Positions 21,010 to 32,302 of a DNA stretch of 64,000 nucleotides are shown one piece after another. Each line of letters opens with the position of its first letter. Within the stretch, counting starts at the first letter, position 1. The stretch comes from Papio anubis (lineage: Eukaryota; Chordata; Mammalia; Primates; Cercopithecidae). The notes beneath the pieces were generated by a model. That model ran no database searches. It saw nothing but the letters and a program-made list of their open reading frames with translations, and was not told where the DNA came from. Position numbers and translations under genes: made by a program. The stretch lies in NCBI RefSeq assembly GCF_008728515.1, contig NC_044990.1, forward strand, positions 12,669,156 through 12,733,155, written 5' to 3'.

Positions 21010-21220
21010 TTTGATTATCAGCTTGTTCTTTTTCATGCTTGTTTGTAAACTTTGTTGGAGTCGGCCTGGAGTCATCTTTAGTCCTAATTTAGCTTTACAA
21101 TAGGGGCATGATATTTCTGGGTTTTCTACCGCATGCCCTGGAGATCACTGAGGTGTAACCATTCGGGTCACCAGAACTCAAATATCTACCAGCCTTGTGG
21201 GAGCTCTGGAAATTATTCAG
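21010..21220 (-). mobile_element. Ancient L1M LINE, copy B, second part
   Basis: Sequence directly after the Tigger2 element (TTTGATTATCAGCTTGTTC) continues the L1 copy broken at 19720. Confidence 0.5.
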
Positions 21221-21221
21221 C

Positions 21222-21810
21222 TTACAGTTTTTATTTTATCCATGGTTTTAGTTACCTGTGGTCAACTGCAGTTTGAAAATATGTGGCCAGGTGTGGTGGC
21301 CATGCCTGTAATTCCAGCACTTAGGGAGGCTGAGGCAGGAGAATTGCTTAGCCCAGGAGCCTGAGATGACCTGGGCAACATAATAAGACCCTGTCTTTAC
21401 AAACGATAAACAAAATAGAAAATTAGCTGGGTGTAGTGGCATGTGCTTGTGGGCCCAACTGCTAGCGGGGCTGAGTTGGGAGGATTACTTGAATCTAGGA
21501 AGTTGAAGCTGCAGTCAGCTATGATCGTGCCACTGCACCCCAGCTTGGGCCACAGAGCAAGAGCCTGTCTCAGGAAAAAAAAAAGAAAAAAGAAAAATCC
21601 AGAAATAAATTTTAAGTGTTACATTGCATGCCATTCTGAATAAGGAAATACAATCTAATCTTCCACCATCCTACTCCATCCCACCTAAGATGTGAACCCT
21701 CTTCGTCCAATGGATCCAGACTATATCTGCTACTTGCCCATTAGTAATCAACCAGAGATACAAGGCGGCTCTGACGTAGGAGTGCTTTTCTGGGTAACGC
21801 TCTTCTTTCC
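21222..21810. mobile_element. Old Tigger-like DNA transposon fragment interrupted by AluJ
   Basis: CCATGGTTTTAGTTACCTGTGGTCAACTGC-type text before the Alu and CCAGAAATAAATTTTAAG, TTGCATGCCATTCTGA, CTACTTGCCCATTAG after it form a pattern known from old primate DNA transposons. Class assignment is tentative. Confidence 0.45.
21285..21597 (+). mobile_element. AluJ-like element
   Basis: Dimeric old Alu, GGCCAGGTGTGGTGGCCATG to an A-rich AAAAAAGAAAAAAG tail. The linker has drifted to ACAAACGATAAACAAAATAG. Confidence 0.85.
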
Positions 21811-21905
21811 AGATCTCTGCCCAACATAGGCAGCCACCTCAGCCTCTCTGAATTCTGCTCCTTTTCCTCAACTCAGTGTTACCACAGTTCTCTATCTGGG
21901 TTTTT

Positions 21906-21975
21906 CCTTCCTACCCTGCAGCCAAATGTAGGGTGGGAAGGAAGGTTTTTCTTTCCCACCCCGCAGCCACTTTCC
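21906..21975. repeat. Short direct and inverted repeats (hairpin-forming)
   Basis: CCTTCCTACCCTGCAGCC at about 21907 recurs as a variant, CTTTCCCACCCCGCAGCC, near 21950. Between them AGGGTGGGAAGGAAGG is the near-complement of the first copy. See findings. Confidence 0.75.
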
Positions 21976-22049
21976 TCCAGGCAGAAAGCCAGAGTGATGG
22001 TAGAGTTGACCTCATTGGTTGCTTTATGTATTTTGTCCAGTTTTCTAGT

Positions 22050-22165
22050 TGTACAACGGGAAGGTAAGCCCATTATCAGTTAGTGGCAGTGTAAGTTTTG
22101 AAGTTAGGAATCTAACCTAAGGCCCTGGTTTCCATGTGTGAATCACTGTTTCATACCATTCTTTA
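22050..22165 (-). repeat. Possible MIR fragment
   Basis: Reverse MIR-like end: CCCATTATCAGTTAGTGGCAG, AGTTAGGAATCTAACC, GTTTCCATGTGTGAATCACTG. Weak. Confidence 0.4.
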
Positions 22166-22169
22166 AAAA

Positions 22170-22880
22170 TCTATGATTTTATGTTTTATAATATAAGTTA
22201 AAATTTTGTTCATGGGGTTTGTAGTTGTGCAATATGCATCACAACAGAAACTTGTGGTTTTAAGTGCTGTTTTACACTCTGAGATTTATCAGAATTGAGT
22301 AATAGTACATGAGATGTTTTTTTAAAATTATAGCACTCTCCATCACAAAACACATTCCTTAAAAAGTAAAAAACAAAACAAAAAAAACCCTCAACTGTTG
22401 GCAGCAATTTTCTTTGTACCTTGTTCCCAAGTAAAACTTAATCGTCTCATATTTTTCAAATTGATGAACAGATTTCTTTAGTGATTTGCTCCTGTTTTTT
22501 TCCCCCTGTTTATAATTTCTGTGGAAATTTGGAGCTTTATCACAAGATGTTCTCTGTTTGATTATAGTGTACAAGACTTACAATAAATTACTTTCCTTTC
22601 TGTAGCGTTGCAAAAATAGTGGTCTGCACAAACCTCAGCTCCTATCTAAATTGCAGCCTAATGCCAATTTACAAACACTGTATGGTACCTTTGTGGCTTA
22701 GTAGCTTGTGCGCCTTTTGCAGTTGTTTAATTAGCTGATTGCCCACTGAAGTTACCTTCTCTTTAATATAGCAGCCCCAGAAACTTAAGCAACTTCCTGA
22801 AGAGCAGCTGTGCAAAATAATTACTAGCTGTAGGCGTGCAAAGAACTTGACACAGTTTTTCCAGAATAACATTAAGTACC
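22170..22880. other. Unassigned stretch; 22590-22870 looks single-copy
   Basis: No coding frame or repeat recognised. From 22590 to 22870 the composition is more balanced than its surroundings, and it contains homeodomain-like TAATTAGCTGATTG (22729). It could be a conserved non-coding element, which cannot be judged without alignment. Confidence 0.4.
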
Positions 22881-22884
22881 TTTA

Positions 22885-22990
22885 TGTGATGCACTATGCT
22901 AGATTCTTCACAGGCATTCTCTCATTTAATTCTCCTAACACTCTTTGAACTAGACATTGTGGTCTTGTTTTGCAGATGAGAAACTGGATC
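22885..22990 (-). repeat. MIR fragment
   Basis: Reverse MIR core: CACAGGCATTCTCTCATTTA, ATTCTCCTAACACTC, TTGCAGATGAGAAACTGG. Confidence 0.7.
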
Positions 22991-23162
22991 CATCTGATCA
23001 TGGGTGCCACTCTAATAAATTCACAGCTACCAACCAAGAAATGGGCTGTCAACACTGCCCAATAGACATATGTTTCTCTGATCAAGTCTCCACAATGCTT
23101 TTTTCAAAACTTAATTTGGAGCAAATAACTTTTACCTTCTTGTTAGCTATCAAAACCAAATC

Positions 23163-23245
23163 TGTATGCATCCTATGTTACCATATCCTCATTTGTATGC
23201 ATCCTGTTACTATATCTACATTTATATGCAACCTATATTCTCCTA
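23163..23245 (+). repeat. Three imperfect ~29-bp tandem units
   Basis: Units beginning GTATGCATCCTATG, GTATGCATCCTGTTAC and ATATGCAACCTATATT follow each other. Confidence 0.7.
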
Positions 23246-24769
23246 ATACAGTAGAGAAGCCGCCCATCTTCCTTCTTAAGCTTCCCATCTTGTTGGGGTT
23301 GTTCTATGTTGATTATCTTTTTCTTTTGATAATTAATCATGTTTTTCTACTTCCTTGTTGAGTAATTGTGAATAGCATCCAGTGGTTATGAATGGTCTGG
23401 GCTTTAGAGATTACAGAAGAACGTATATGCAGAATTAGGGTTCAAGCTCTCTTGTTCTCTCTTTTAAAGGATTGCCCCTATCATTTTCTAGCAGCAGTGG
23501 CTGCCCCCTAGTCTTCTGGTTCTTTAATCCAATAAGACAGTAAAATTTTCATAAGAATTTTAGCTGCCCATGTTAGTGATGACTGTGACCTGCCCTCAGG
23601 CTAAATGCCCTAAAAAATTAAAAACTCTAGTGCTCTGCCCACCTTCCAATTGTTGACTCCCTTCCAGTTTCTGCTGTTCTTCTCTCTCCAACAGTTGTTT
23701 TTTCTACTACCATTTTATTATTTGTTTTCTGGTTTTTTTGTGACCTTCATTCCCTCCTTGTTTGCCTGCTTGCCAGATTTTCTCAGTGGTATGTCTCAAT
23801 ATCTTGCTTTTTCTTGTTTGTGTATCTGTTGTAGGATTTTTTATTTGAGGTTGCTATCAGGTTTGCAAAGAATATAACTCATTATTTTAAACTGATGACA
23901 ATTTAACACTAATTTCAAAAACAGAGAAAACTAATAAAAATTCTACAGTTTAACTTCACCCCTTCTGCTTTTTAACTTTTGGTTATTTCTGTTTATATCT
24001 TATTATACTGTCTATGTTCTGAAAAGTTGTTGTAGTTATTATTTTTGATAGGTTCATCTTTTAGTCTTTCTATTCAAGATATGGATAGTTTACACAGCAC
24101 AGTTACAGTGTTAGAATCTTCTGTGTTTGTCTATGTATTTACTATTGCCAGTGAGTCTTGTACCTTCAGATGATTTCTTGTTTCTCATTAACATTTTTTT
24201 CTTTCAGAGCGAAGAAATCCCTTTGGCATTACTTGTATGATAGGCCTAGTGTTGATGAAATTCCTCAGCTTTTGTTTATCTGGGAAAGTCTATATTTCTC
24301 CTTAAATGTTTGAAGGGTATTTCACAGGATGTAAGTCTAGGATAAAATATATTTTCCTTCAGCACTTCCATGCCACTCTCTCCTGCCTGTAAGATTTCCA
24401 TAGCGAAATCTGCTGCAAGACATATTGGACCCCCATTGTATCTTGTTTGTTTCTTTTCTGTTGCTGCTTTTAGGATCCTTTATTCATGACCTTTGGGAGT
24501 TTGATTATTAAATGCCTTGAGATAGTCTTATTTGGGTTAAATCTTAGTGTTCTATAATTTTCTTGAACTTGAATATTGACATCTTTCTCTAGGGAAGTTC
24601 TCTGTTACTGTCCATTTGAATGGACTTTCTACCTCTATATCTCTCTCTACCTTTTCTTTAAGGCCAGTAACTGTTAGATATGCCCTCTTGAAGATATTTT
24701 CTAGATCTTGTAGGCATGCTTTATTCTTTTTATTCTTTTTTCTTTTGTCTCCTCTACCTGTATATTTTC

Positions 24770-25067
24770 TTTTTTTTTTTTTTTGTGAGACGGAGTCTCG
24801 CTCTGTCGCCCGGGCTGGAGTGCAGTGGCCGGATCTCAGCTCACTGCAAGCTCCGCCTCCCGGGTTTACGCCATTCTCCTGCCTCAGCCTCCCAAGTAAC
24901 TGGGACTACAGGCGCCCGCCATCTCGCCCGGCTAGTTTTTTGTATTTTTTAGTAGAGACGGGGTTTCACCGTGTTCGCCAGGATGGTCTCGATCTTCTGA
25001 CCTCGTGATCCACCCGTCTCGGCCTCCCAAAGTGCTGGGATTACAGGCTTGAGCCACCGCGCCCGGC
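24770..25067 (-). mobile_element. AluY, Old World monkey type (AluYRa-like), reverse
   Basis: Full-length young Alu in reverse orientation. The perfect 16-bp target duplication CTACCTGTATATTTTC lies at 24754-24769 and 25068-25083. Bases that differ from human AluY and are typical of cercopithecid subfamilies include GTGGCCGGATCTCAGC, CCGGCTAGTTTTTTG, CCCGTCTCGGCC and CAGGCTTGAGCC. Confidence 0.92.
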
Positions 25068-25499
25068 CTACCTGTATATTTTCAAATAGCTTGTCATCAA
25101 GCCCATTAATTCTTTTTGATCAATTATGTTATTAAAGGGCTCTGATGCATTCATTAGTGTGCCAATTGAATTTTTCAGCTCCAGAATTTCTGCTTGATCT
25201 TTAAAAATTATTTCAATGTCTTTGTTACGTTTATCTGATAGTACTCTGACTTGCGTCTCTATGTTACGTTGAATTTCATTGTGCTTCCTCAAAACAGCTA
25301 TTTGGAATTCTCTGTCTGAAAGGTCACATATCTCTGTCACTCCTGGATTGGTCACTGATACCTCATGTAGTTTGGTGAGGAGGTCATGTTTCCTGGATGA
25401 CCTTGATGCTTGTGGATGTTCATAGATATATGCACGTTGAAGAGTTAGGTATTTATTGTGGTGTGGGCTTGTTTGTACCTGTCCTTCTTGGGAAGGCAT
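25068..25499 (-). pseudogene. L1 ORF1 N-terminal remnant
   Basis: An uninterrupted frame of 143 codons starts MPSQEGQ at 25499 and includes EICDLSDREFQIAVLR, DIEIIF and QAEILELKNSIGTL, typical of the coiled-coil region of old L1 ORF1 RNA-binding proteins. The frame ends where an AluY was inserted, and L1-like text continues beyond the Alu. It is a fossil with no evidence of expression. Confidence 0.8.
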
Positions 25500-26486
25500 T
25501 CCAAGTGTTCAGAGAGAATTGAGTTTTGTGATCTAAGTCTGTGGTTACTGTAGCCATATATGCATTAGGGGGCACCCCAGTAAAGCTGTGACTCTTGCAG
25601 ACTCATAGAGATACTGCCTTGGTAGTCTTGGGTAAGATACAACAGAATTCCCTAGATTACTAAGCAGAGACTCTTGTTCTCTTCCCTTTTCTCCAAACAA
25701 ATGGAGTTTCTGTCTCTCTCCATGCTGAGTTGCCTGGAGCTAGGGGAGAGGTGATACAAGTACCCCTATGGCCACCACCACTGGGACTGTGCTATGTCAG
25801 AACTGAAACCAGAACATCTCTAAGTCTCACCCAAGACATATAGCAAATACTGCCTGGGTACAACTGACGGTTTTCAAGGCTCAAGGGCTCTTTAGTCAGC
25901 AGATGAATTCTGCCAGAGCTGGGTTCTTCCCTTCAAGGCAGCGAGTTCCCTTCTGGCCCAGGGTGTGTCTACAAAGGTCATCCAGAAGCTGGGGCCTGGA
26001 AAGAGGCCCTCAGGATTCTACCAAGTGTGCTATCCTGCTGTGGCTGAGCAGGTCTCCAAGTTGCAAGACAAAGTCCTCTTTACTCTTCCCTCCCCTCTCC
26101 TCAAGCAGAGGGAAGGAGTCTCTCCTGCAGCTGCAATTTGTACTGCCTGGGATTGGAGGAGGGGTGATGCAAGGACTCCCTTAACTGCCCTGGCTGGTGT
26201 CTCACTGGGTCTTGTGTATCCCAAGTCTGCTGACCCAAGCACAGTACAGCACCAGAGCTTGCCCAGGAATTGCAGTCTTGCGGCCTAGACTGCCATTCAA
26301 GTTTATTTAGGACCCCAGAGTGCTTTAGCCCATGATGATGGTGCTAGCTGGAACTCAATTTCTGACCACTGGGATAGACAATTCCCCTCTGGCTAGGGCT
26401 AGTCTAAATGCTCCCTCTGTGGGTTCTGCCCTGTGTTGCTGTCCACTGTGACAGGGAAGCACTGAGTTGCAATGCAGATTCTCTCT

Positions 26487-26797
26487 CTCTCTCTTTTTTC
26501 TTTTTTTTTTTTGACAGAGTCTCACCCTGTTGCCCACGCGCTGAAGTGCAGTGGCGTGATCTTGGCTCACTGCAACCTTCACCTCCCGGGTTCAGGTGAT
26601 TCTCCTGGCTCCCCCTCCCGAGTAGCTGGGATTACAGACACCTGCCACCACACCTGACTAATTTTTGTATTTTTGGTAGAGACGGGGTTTCACCATGTTG
26701 GCCAGGCTTGTCTCGAACTCCTGACCTCAGGTGATCCCCCTGCCTCGGCCTCCCAAAGTACTGGGATTATAGGCCTGAGCCACCATGACTGGCCTAC
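26487..26797 (-). mobile_element. AluS-like element, reverse
   Basis: Full Alu in reverse beginning in a (CT)n/T-rich stretch. The 13-bp target duplication GCAGATTCTCTCT is at 26474-26486 and 26798-26810. It splits the L1 5' region. Confidence 0.88.
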
Positions 26798-27399
26798 GCA
26801 GATTCTCTCTGCACCATGCTGCAGCTGATGGGGGATGAGAGAGGGGTGTGCAGGCAATTCAAGACTGTCTTTCCTACCTTCTACATTGCCTTTTTCTTTA
26901 ATACAATGTTAAAACCAGGTACTATGATCACTCAACTGATTTCTTGTTCTTACATAGGTGCTTTCTTTTGTGGGTAGTAATTTGGTGTTCCTGCGGTAGG
27001 GGAGGGAAATGATCTCTAGGGGGTTCTATCTGGGCTTCTTGCTTCAACTCCTCCTCCAGCAGTTGCTTTTTATAAGTTTGTTCAAAGCTTATGGTTGTTA
27101 CCTACTGGAAGATTGTCAGCCTTACCAGAAGCAGAAATTCTATCTCAATTGTTTTATAAATATGATTATCTCTTTTTTTAGAAAAAAAAAATCATTCATA
27201 TACCTCACATCCTCATCTTGCACCCTCTCTCTACTCTTTACACATTTTTAAAGTGTTTTCTGTTCATATTGCCTACATTTTCTTAGTTTACAATCCATTT
27301 TAATCTGGTTTTCCCTCTTATAACTTCAAAAATACAATTTAGTCTAAAAGATAGGGATGTATGTATGTGTGTATCTCCATACAGTGAATTCTTGCTCTG

Positions 27400-28290
27400 T
27401 ATCCAGTGAGTTCTTTAATTGACCTCAGCAATATGTGTTGCCCTTTCTTGAATCTCCTTTTCCTGTGGTTTCCCTGAGACAAATACTCTCTTGTATTTTT
27501 TCACCTACATCTTTGGCTGCTCACTTTACAGGCTTTTTTGCCAAGCCATCAAATGTGGAATATGGCTTTATTCTCGACTCTCTGCTGCTCATAAGATTCT
27601 CTCCCTGGGTGACCTTATACATGCCCAAGGCTTCAAATACCATCTATTAGCTGATAACTCCATTTATATGAGCTCAAACTTCATCTGAATTTCACTTATA
27701 CATCTAAACACCTATCTGACATTTGTTCACCGATATTTCAGAGACATCTCAAACTGAACATGTTCCACACTGAGATTTTGATCTCTTCCAGCTCAAACTA
27801 GGCCTTTCCCATTGTTCCTTTCTTGATGTCATCTTTTCTGATTCTTTTCCATGTTCTACAGCAGTGGGGATTATCTGGAGTTCTACCTAATTTTCTTTAT
27901 TCAATGACCAGCTTAATATCTGTCTTTTCCTACGCTCCTTTCCCCTTTCTACTTCTGTTCATGAGACAACTCAGTTTTGAGCTCAGAAAGAGTACATGTG
28001 CGGATGATTCCCACGTCCAGACATGAGCTGCTTTTCCTAATACAACCTGCAGCCATTTTAATTTTGGTTTATCTAAAACAAACTCACCAGCATCTGTTAA
28101 ACCGGCTGCTTCTCTTAGCTTGTTGCTTGTGTCAGGGTGCTCCTTTTCCTCTAGATACCTGGTGTAAACTTTTGGCGTTAAGTTGACCCCCTCTCCATTT
28201 TGTCAGTTGTCAAGTTCTGGCCTTTATCGCTCATAGATGGACATTGCTTTCATCTCTACCTGTACTTGCCATCAAATGAACCATAACAGG
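27400..28290 (+). mobile_element. L2 LINE fragment
   Basis: Forward L2 pattern: TGCCCAAGGCTTCAAATACC, ATCTATTAGCTGATAACTCC, GAGACATCTCAAACTGAAC and TTCTTGATGTCATCTTTTC. Strongly diverged with no open frame of note. Confidence 0.65.
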
Positions 28291-28494
28291 CAGACTAGAT
28301 GGACTCATGGTTAGGCATACTCAGATGAGCATAAGAGATTTATACCAAAAGCACGGGTATCATTCAAAATATAGCTATTTGTGCATTTAAAAATCTATAA
28401 TTCTTCATACTCAACCTGGCAAGTAATTTCTATTAAAAAGAGACAGAAGTGTAAATATTTAGATTTAGACCACTAAGGGCAATTTCTATCTATT

Positions 28495-28880
28495 CATTTG
28501 TTCAAAAAAATATTTATTGAGTACCTGCTGTTTGCCATGGCTTTTTAAAGATACTGGGGATACAGCAGGACAAAACTGACATCAGTTTCCTTTGTGGAGT
28601 TTACATTCTGTCACAAAGAGATGAATGCAGGATGTTAGACAGATAGATAAACTGATAAAATATTGTATGTCATGTGTGCTGTGGAGGTGGAGAATTTTGG
28701 TTTGTTGTTTTACATAGAATGTGTTACACAGTAATTTACATAGTCCAGGCAGACTAAACAGTATATGCAAGACCCGAGGCAGGAAGGAATATGCCAGTGG
28801 AGTAGGTTGGGCAAATGGGAAAGTGGCAAAAGATGAGGTGAGAACATTGAGCTAACGTAGAGGTAAAGTGGGATATATCA
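28495..28880 (+). repeat. Ancient mammalian dispersed repeat, first part
   Basis: ATATTTATTGAGTACCTGC, ACTGGGGATACAGCAGGAC and GAGTTTACATTCTGTC form the common motif series; it appears to continue near 29110. Confidence 0.55.
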
Positions 28881-29186
28881 TGTAGGGTACTGGTTTTCTA
28901 ATGAATGTTTAGCAGCTGGCTCTCTGGGGAAAAAAAGATCAATTAATAAAAGGTCCTGATCTGTAGTGTTTGCCAGTTTTTCTGCTGTAAACGCTCTCAC
29001 CATGGCCAATTTCAAACTAGCAATGTAAGGTCAACCAGCTCTCAAAAATTCCTGAAAATTTAACAGTCAGCTTTTGTGAGCTGGTATAACCCTTCTTCAG
29101 CCATCATTGATACAGAGCCTTGTAGGACAGTTGCAGTGATTTTTTTTTTCAAGTGAGAAGGGATGCCACTAAAGAGTATTGGAGTA
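28880..29186. other. Unassigned insert plus continuation of the 28495 repeat
   Basis: 28880-29105 reads like an old DNA-transposon insert (GCCAATTTCAAACTAGCAATG, TGTGAGCTGGTATAAC), which I cannot name. 29110-29186 resumes the dispersed repeat (GAGCCTTGTAGGACAG, AGTATTGGAGTAG). Confidence 0.35.
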
Positions 29187-29484
29187 GGCCAGACGCAGTG
29201 GCTCACGCCTGTAATCCCAAAGGAGGCCGAGGCTGGCAGATCAGTTGAGTTCAGGAGTTTGAGACCAGCCTGGCCAACATGGTGAAGCCCCGTTTCTACT
29301 AAAAATACAAAAAATTAGCTGAGAGTGGTGGAGTGTGTCTGTCATCCCAGCTACTCAGGAGGCTGAGGTAAGAGAATCACTTGAACTGGGAGGCAGAGGT
29401 TTCAGTGAGCCGAGATTGTGCCACCGCATTCCAGCCTGGGCTACAGAGTAAGACTCCGTCTCTCAAAAAACAAGCAAACAAAAA
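29187..29484 (+). mobile_element. AluS-like element
   Basis: Forward Alu with a small deletion near its 5' end (CCCAAAGGAGGCCGAGG lacks the usual GCACTTTGGG). Target duplication AGTATTGGAGT / AGTATTAGAGT with one mismatch at about 29176 and 29486. Confidence 0.88.
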
Positions 29485-29499
29485 AGTATTAGAGTTATG

Positions 29500-30850
29500 A
29501 TGTATCAGGTTTCTGTTTCAACAATCAACTGGCTCCTGGATTGAGAATATTAATTACATGTTAACATTTGTCTGCAAACTCAAGGCTTATAAAGTATTTT
29601 CTTTGATTTACGTAGTGCTAGCTTACACATTGTTTTCAATTATTAATTGTCAATATTTAAAAATAGAAACATCCTTCGAAAACATAAATTTCTTGATTTT
29701 CTTAAAAAATCAGATTTGATCTTTATGTTACTAATTTAAATTGAGGATTGGCTATCTTTTTTACATAGGTATGCATTTTCCATTTCTCACCAATTTTAGC
29801 TATTATTTTACAGTTTTTTGTTTGTTTTTAAAATATGGAGATGAGAAAAATAAACTTTCTTATAACCAACCCTTTTATCAAAATTGGTGTAAAATGAGAG
29901 GTAAGAGGGTTATATGGTTCAAGAAAAATTGAGCATGCATATTTCTTTACAGATGTAAAGGATATTTTTAATTTATAATAAAATATACCTATTTTGAAGG
30001 AATACAGTTTAATACATCATGAAACAAATCATACAACAGGTTATGATTAGATATGAAAGATGATTTTTTAAATTGATACACTGACAAAACATCAAAATTT
30101 AATCAGGGTGTGATTTTAAATTGAATGAAATAAATTATGTTCCTGTAAAATTAGTATTTACTATATGAAAAATTGTCAGAATAGCAAAACAATTTGCAAA
30201 TGTGTTTCATAAATGAGTAAGTACAATATATATTGACTTAGAAAAACATTAGCAAAGGTATATCTAAATGTAAGTATTATTTTGAAAATACAGTTAACTT
30301 ACAGGACAGTCTGTCATTTTATGCTGTTTTTAATGATGATCAAAGAGCACATATTTAAAATACACTGAATTAAGTTAGTTTTGTAAATAATAAAGAATTT
30401 GAAAACTTGATGCTCATGAGAATCACAACTTTTTTAATTTTGAAAAGTCAATAAGCTTAATATACATTGATCAAAATTAGAAAACATGACTAAGACAATT
30501 CTTCTGTGGTAGTTAATATTAATTTTGGATTTTTTTCCTCACAAAATAAATTTAGTTGGAAGGGTATAAAACTTAAATTTACTAATTGCCTGATTCAGCA
30601 TGAATTTCTTTGAAAAGCAAGCCAAAACCCTCCATGGAATAAGAAATTAACATCATGAACTAGATTGATTCTTATGGCTTTATAGCATAATGCTTTGTTG
30701 ATAACTTGGGTCCATAATACAAGCGTCTGCCGTAGTTACACAGAGATATATGCAAATGAGTTTTGAATTGTTCATATAATCCAAGGGGAAATCTAATTTT
30801 TCTCTACCCCCATCCCCTGCCTTACAAATATTGGATTCCTTAGTTTATAA
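29500..30850. other. AT-rich intergenic DNA
   Basis: Strongly AT-rich. Apart from an L1-like hint at 29960-30060 (ATAAAATATACCTATTTTG) I see nothing I can name. Confidence 0.5.
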
Positions 30851-30852
30851 TA

Positions 30853-31285
30853 TAGTTGACCCTTGAACAATGTCGGGGGTTGGATCACAAACCTGTCACA
30901 TTTGAAAATCAACATATAACTTTTGACTCCCCCAAACTTAACTATTAATAGACTAATGTTGACCAGACCCTTACCAACAGCAGAAATACTCAGATAACAC
31001 GTATTTTGTATGTCATATATATTACATTCTTACCGTAAAGTCAGAGGAAAGAAAAGGTTATTAAGAAGGTCATGAGGAAGAAAAAATATATTTACTATCT
31101 AAAAATATGTATTTACTAAGCAGAAGTGGATCGTTGTAAAGGTCTTCATCCTTTTTGTCTTTGTGTTGAGCAGGTTGTGGAAGAGGAGGGGTGGGCTTTG
31201 CTGTCTCAGGGGTGGCAGAGGCAAAATAAAACCCACATATATATGGACCTATGCAGTTCAAACCCACGTTGTTCAGGGTCAACTG
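30853..31285 (+). mobile_element. Short Tigger2/MER2-type DNA transposon
   Basis: 433 bp with ends TAGTTGACCCTTGAACAA and TTGTTCAGGGTCAACTG, near-perfect inverted repeats, flanked by TA at 30851-30852 and 31286-31287. Interior motifs (TATAACTTTTGACTCCCCC, CGTATTTTGTATGTCATATA) match the family. It is an internally deleted copy with no coding frame. Confidence 0.9.
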
Positions 31286-31289
31286 TATA

Positions 31290-31900
31290 ACCCATCTGAA
31301 CAGTGACTATTTTTTGTGTAAGGTCATCTTAAAGCATTGCACACACATACGCTCCAATTCACACATTCTGCAGTTGGCTCGTTAGGAAACTATTTGGCTG
31401 GGAATAATCTGGTCTACAGTCTTATGGGAAAAGAATACCCAGACATTTAAACAACAGACCTAAGTATGAATCCATTCCCCAAACTGTGAAGTTGAAGATG
31501 GAATTCAACAATTGGCTTTTGGATATCAAATTTTATAAAACTGATTTAACATTGATTATGTGAAACATTGATATTCCACGAATGAGATCTATTAAACTGA
31601 GGTGCAACATGGTATTGAAAACTAATTTTGAGAGTATTGCGCTATCAGAATTGCACAAATATCTTGACAAAAGTTACTTTCAATATAAAAACCAATAAGC
31701 AAAGATTTTAACTATTTGTAAGTTATTGTCATCCAGGAGTAAATGTTTCCCACTTTAATCTTTCTTTCCTGGAAGTAACCTTCAATAGTATTACTGCAGG
31801 CCTGTCTTTATTCATCCAACTCTTAGAGAGATGGAGTATCTTATTTAATTGTCAAATTTGGGAAGAGTAAGTGAACCTACTTGATGTGGCCCCAACTGTT
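31290..31900. other. Unassigned intergenic DNA
   Basis: No coding frame and no repeat recognised. Confidence 0.5.
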
Positions 31901-32237
31901 TTTCTGTTGGGAATGAGCCTATGTGTAAGTAGTCAGGCTTCTTGCCTGTAAGGAGGCCTAAAATCTAGCACTTCCCCCACCTAAAACTTGATTTATATCA
32001 GTAACAGGTTATATTTTGGATTGCCACTGAACCTGTTTTGTTGATCTCAACTTGTTCTAAGCAGAGTATAGAATAATGGTGCCATGTATTGGGGAGTAAC
32101 CCTCAGAAACCTCAAAATTTGGTATGTTCACCAGGAACATTGAGAAATAATAATAGAAAGTTTGGAAGGAGAAAGTTTTTGTGCATCCAAGGCCTACAAA
32201 TGTGGGTCTTGGACTTTAGGGAATAAGTGTATTGAGT

Positions 32238-32302
32238 ATAATAGTTTATAGAGAGTTATAGTCATTTATAGAGACTTATAATAGTTTATAAATAGAGACT
32301 TA
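32238..32302 (+). repeat. Short AT-rich tandem units
   Basis: TAATAGTTTATAGAGA and ACTTATAATAGTTTATA variants repeat about four times. Confidence 0.6.

Larger units (their letters stand above)
23820..26960 (-). mobile_element. L1M/HAL1-type LINE with ORF1 and 5' region, reverse
   Basis: Long reverse L1. Read on the - strand, 5' region sequence lies at about 26960-25500, the ORF1 start near 25499, and the rest of ORF1 and downstream sequence to about 23820. The ORF1 remnant has the L1 coiled-coil pattern. No ORF2 is visible, consistent with a half-LINE (HAL1) or with truncation. It is interrupted by two Alus (24770-25067, about 26487-26797). Confidence 0.7.

Noticed and set aside
22957..23361. 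134-codon + strand open frame
   Set aside because: It begins in a MIR fragment and runs through low-complexity repeats; no domain or gene context.
24616..25008. 130-codon + strand frame
   Set aside because: Mostly the translation of a reverse AluY joined to L1 sequence. Similar Alu-made frames at 1902-2120, 26408-26657 and 45453-45803 were rejected for the same reason.
28880..29105. A named hAT element in this insert
   Set aside because: It looks like an old DNA transposon, but I could not match it to a family with confidence.
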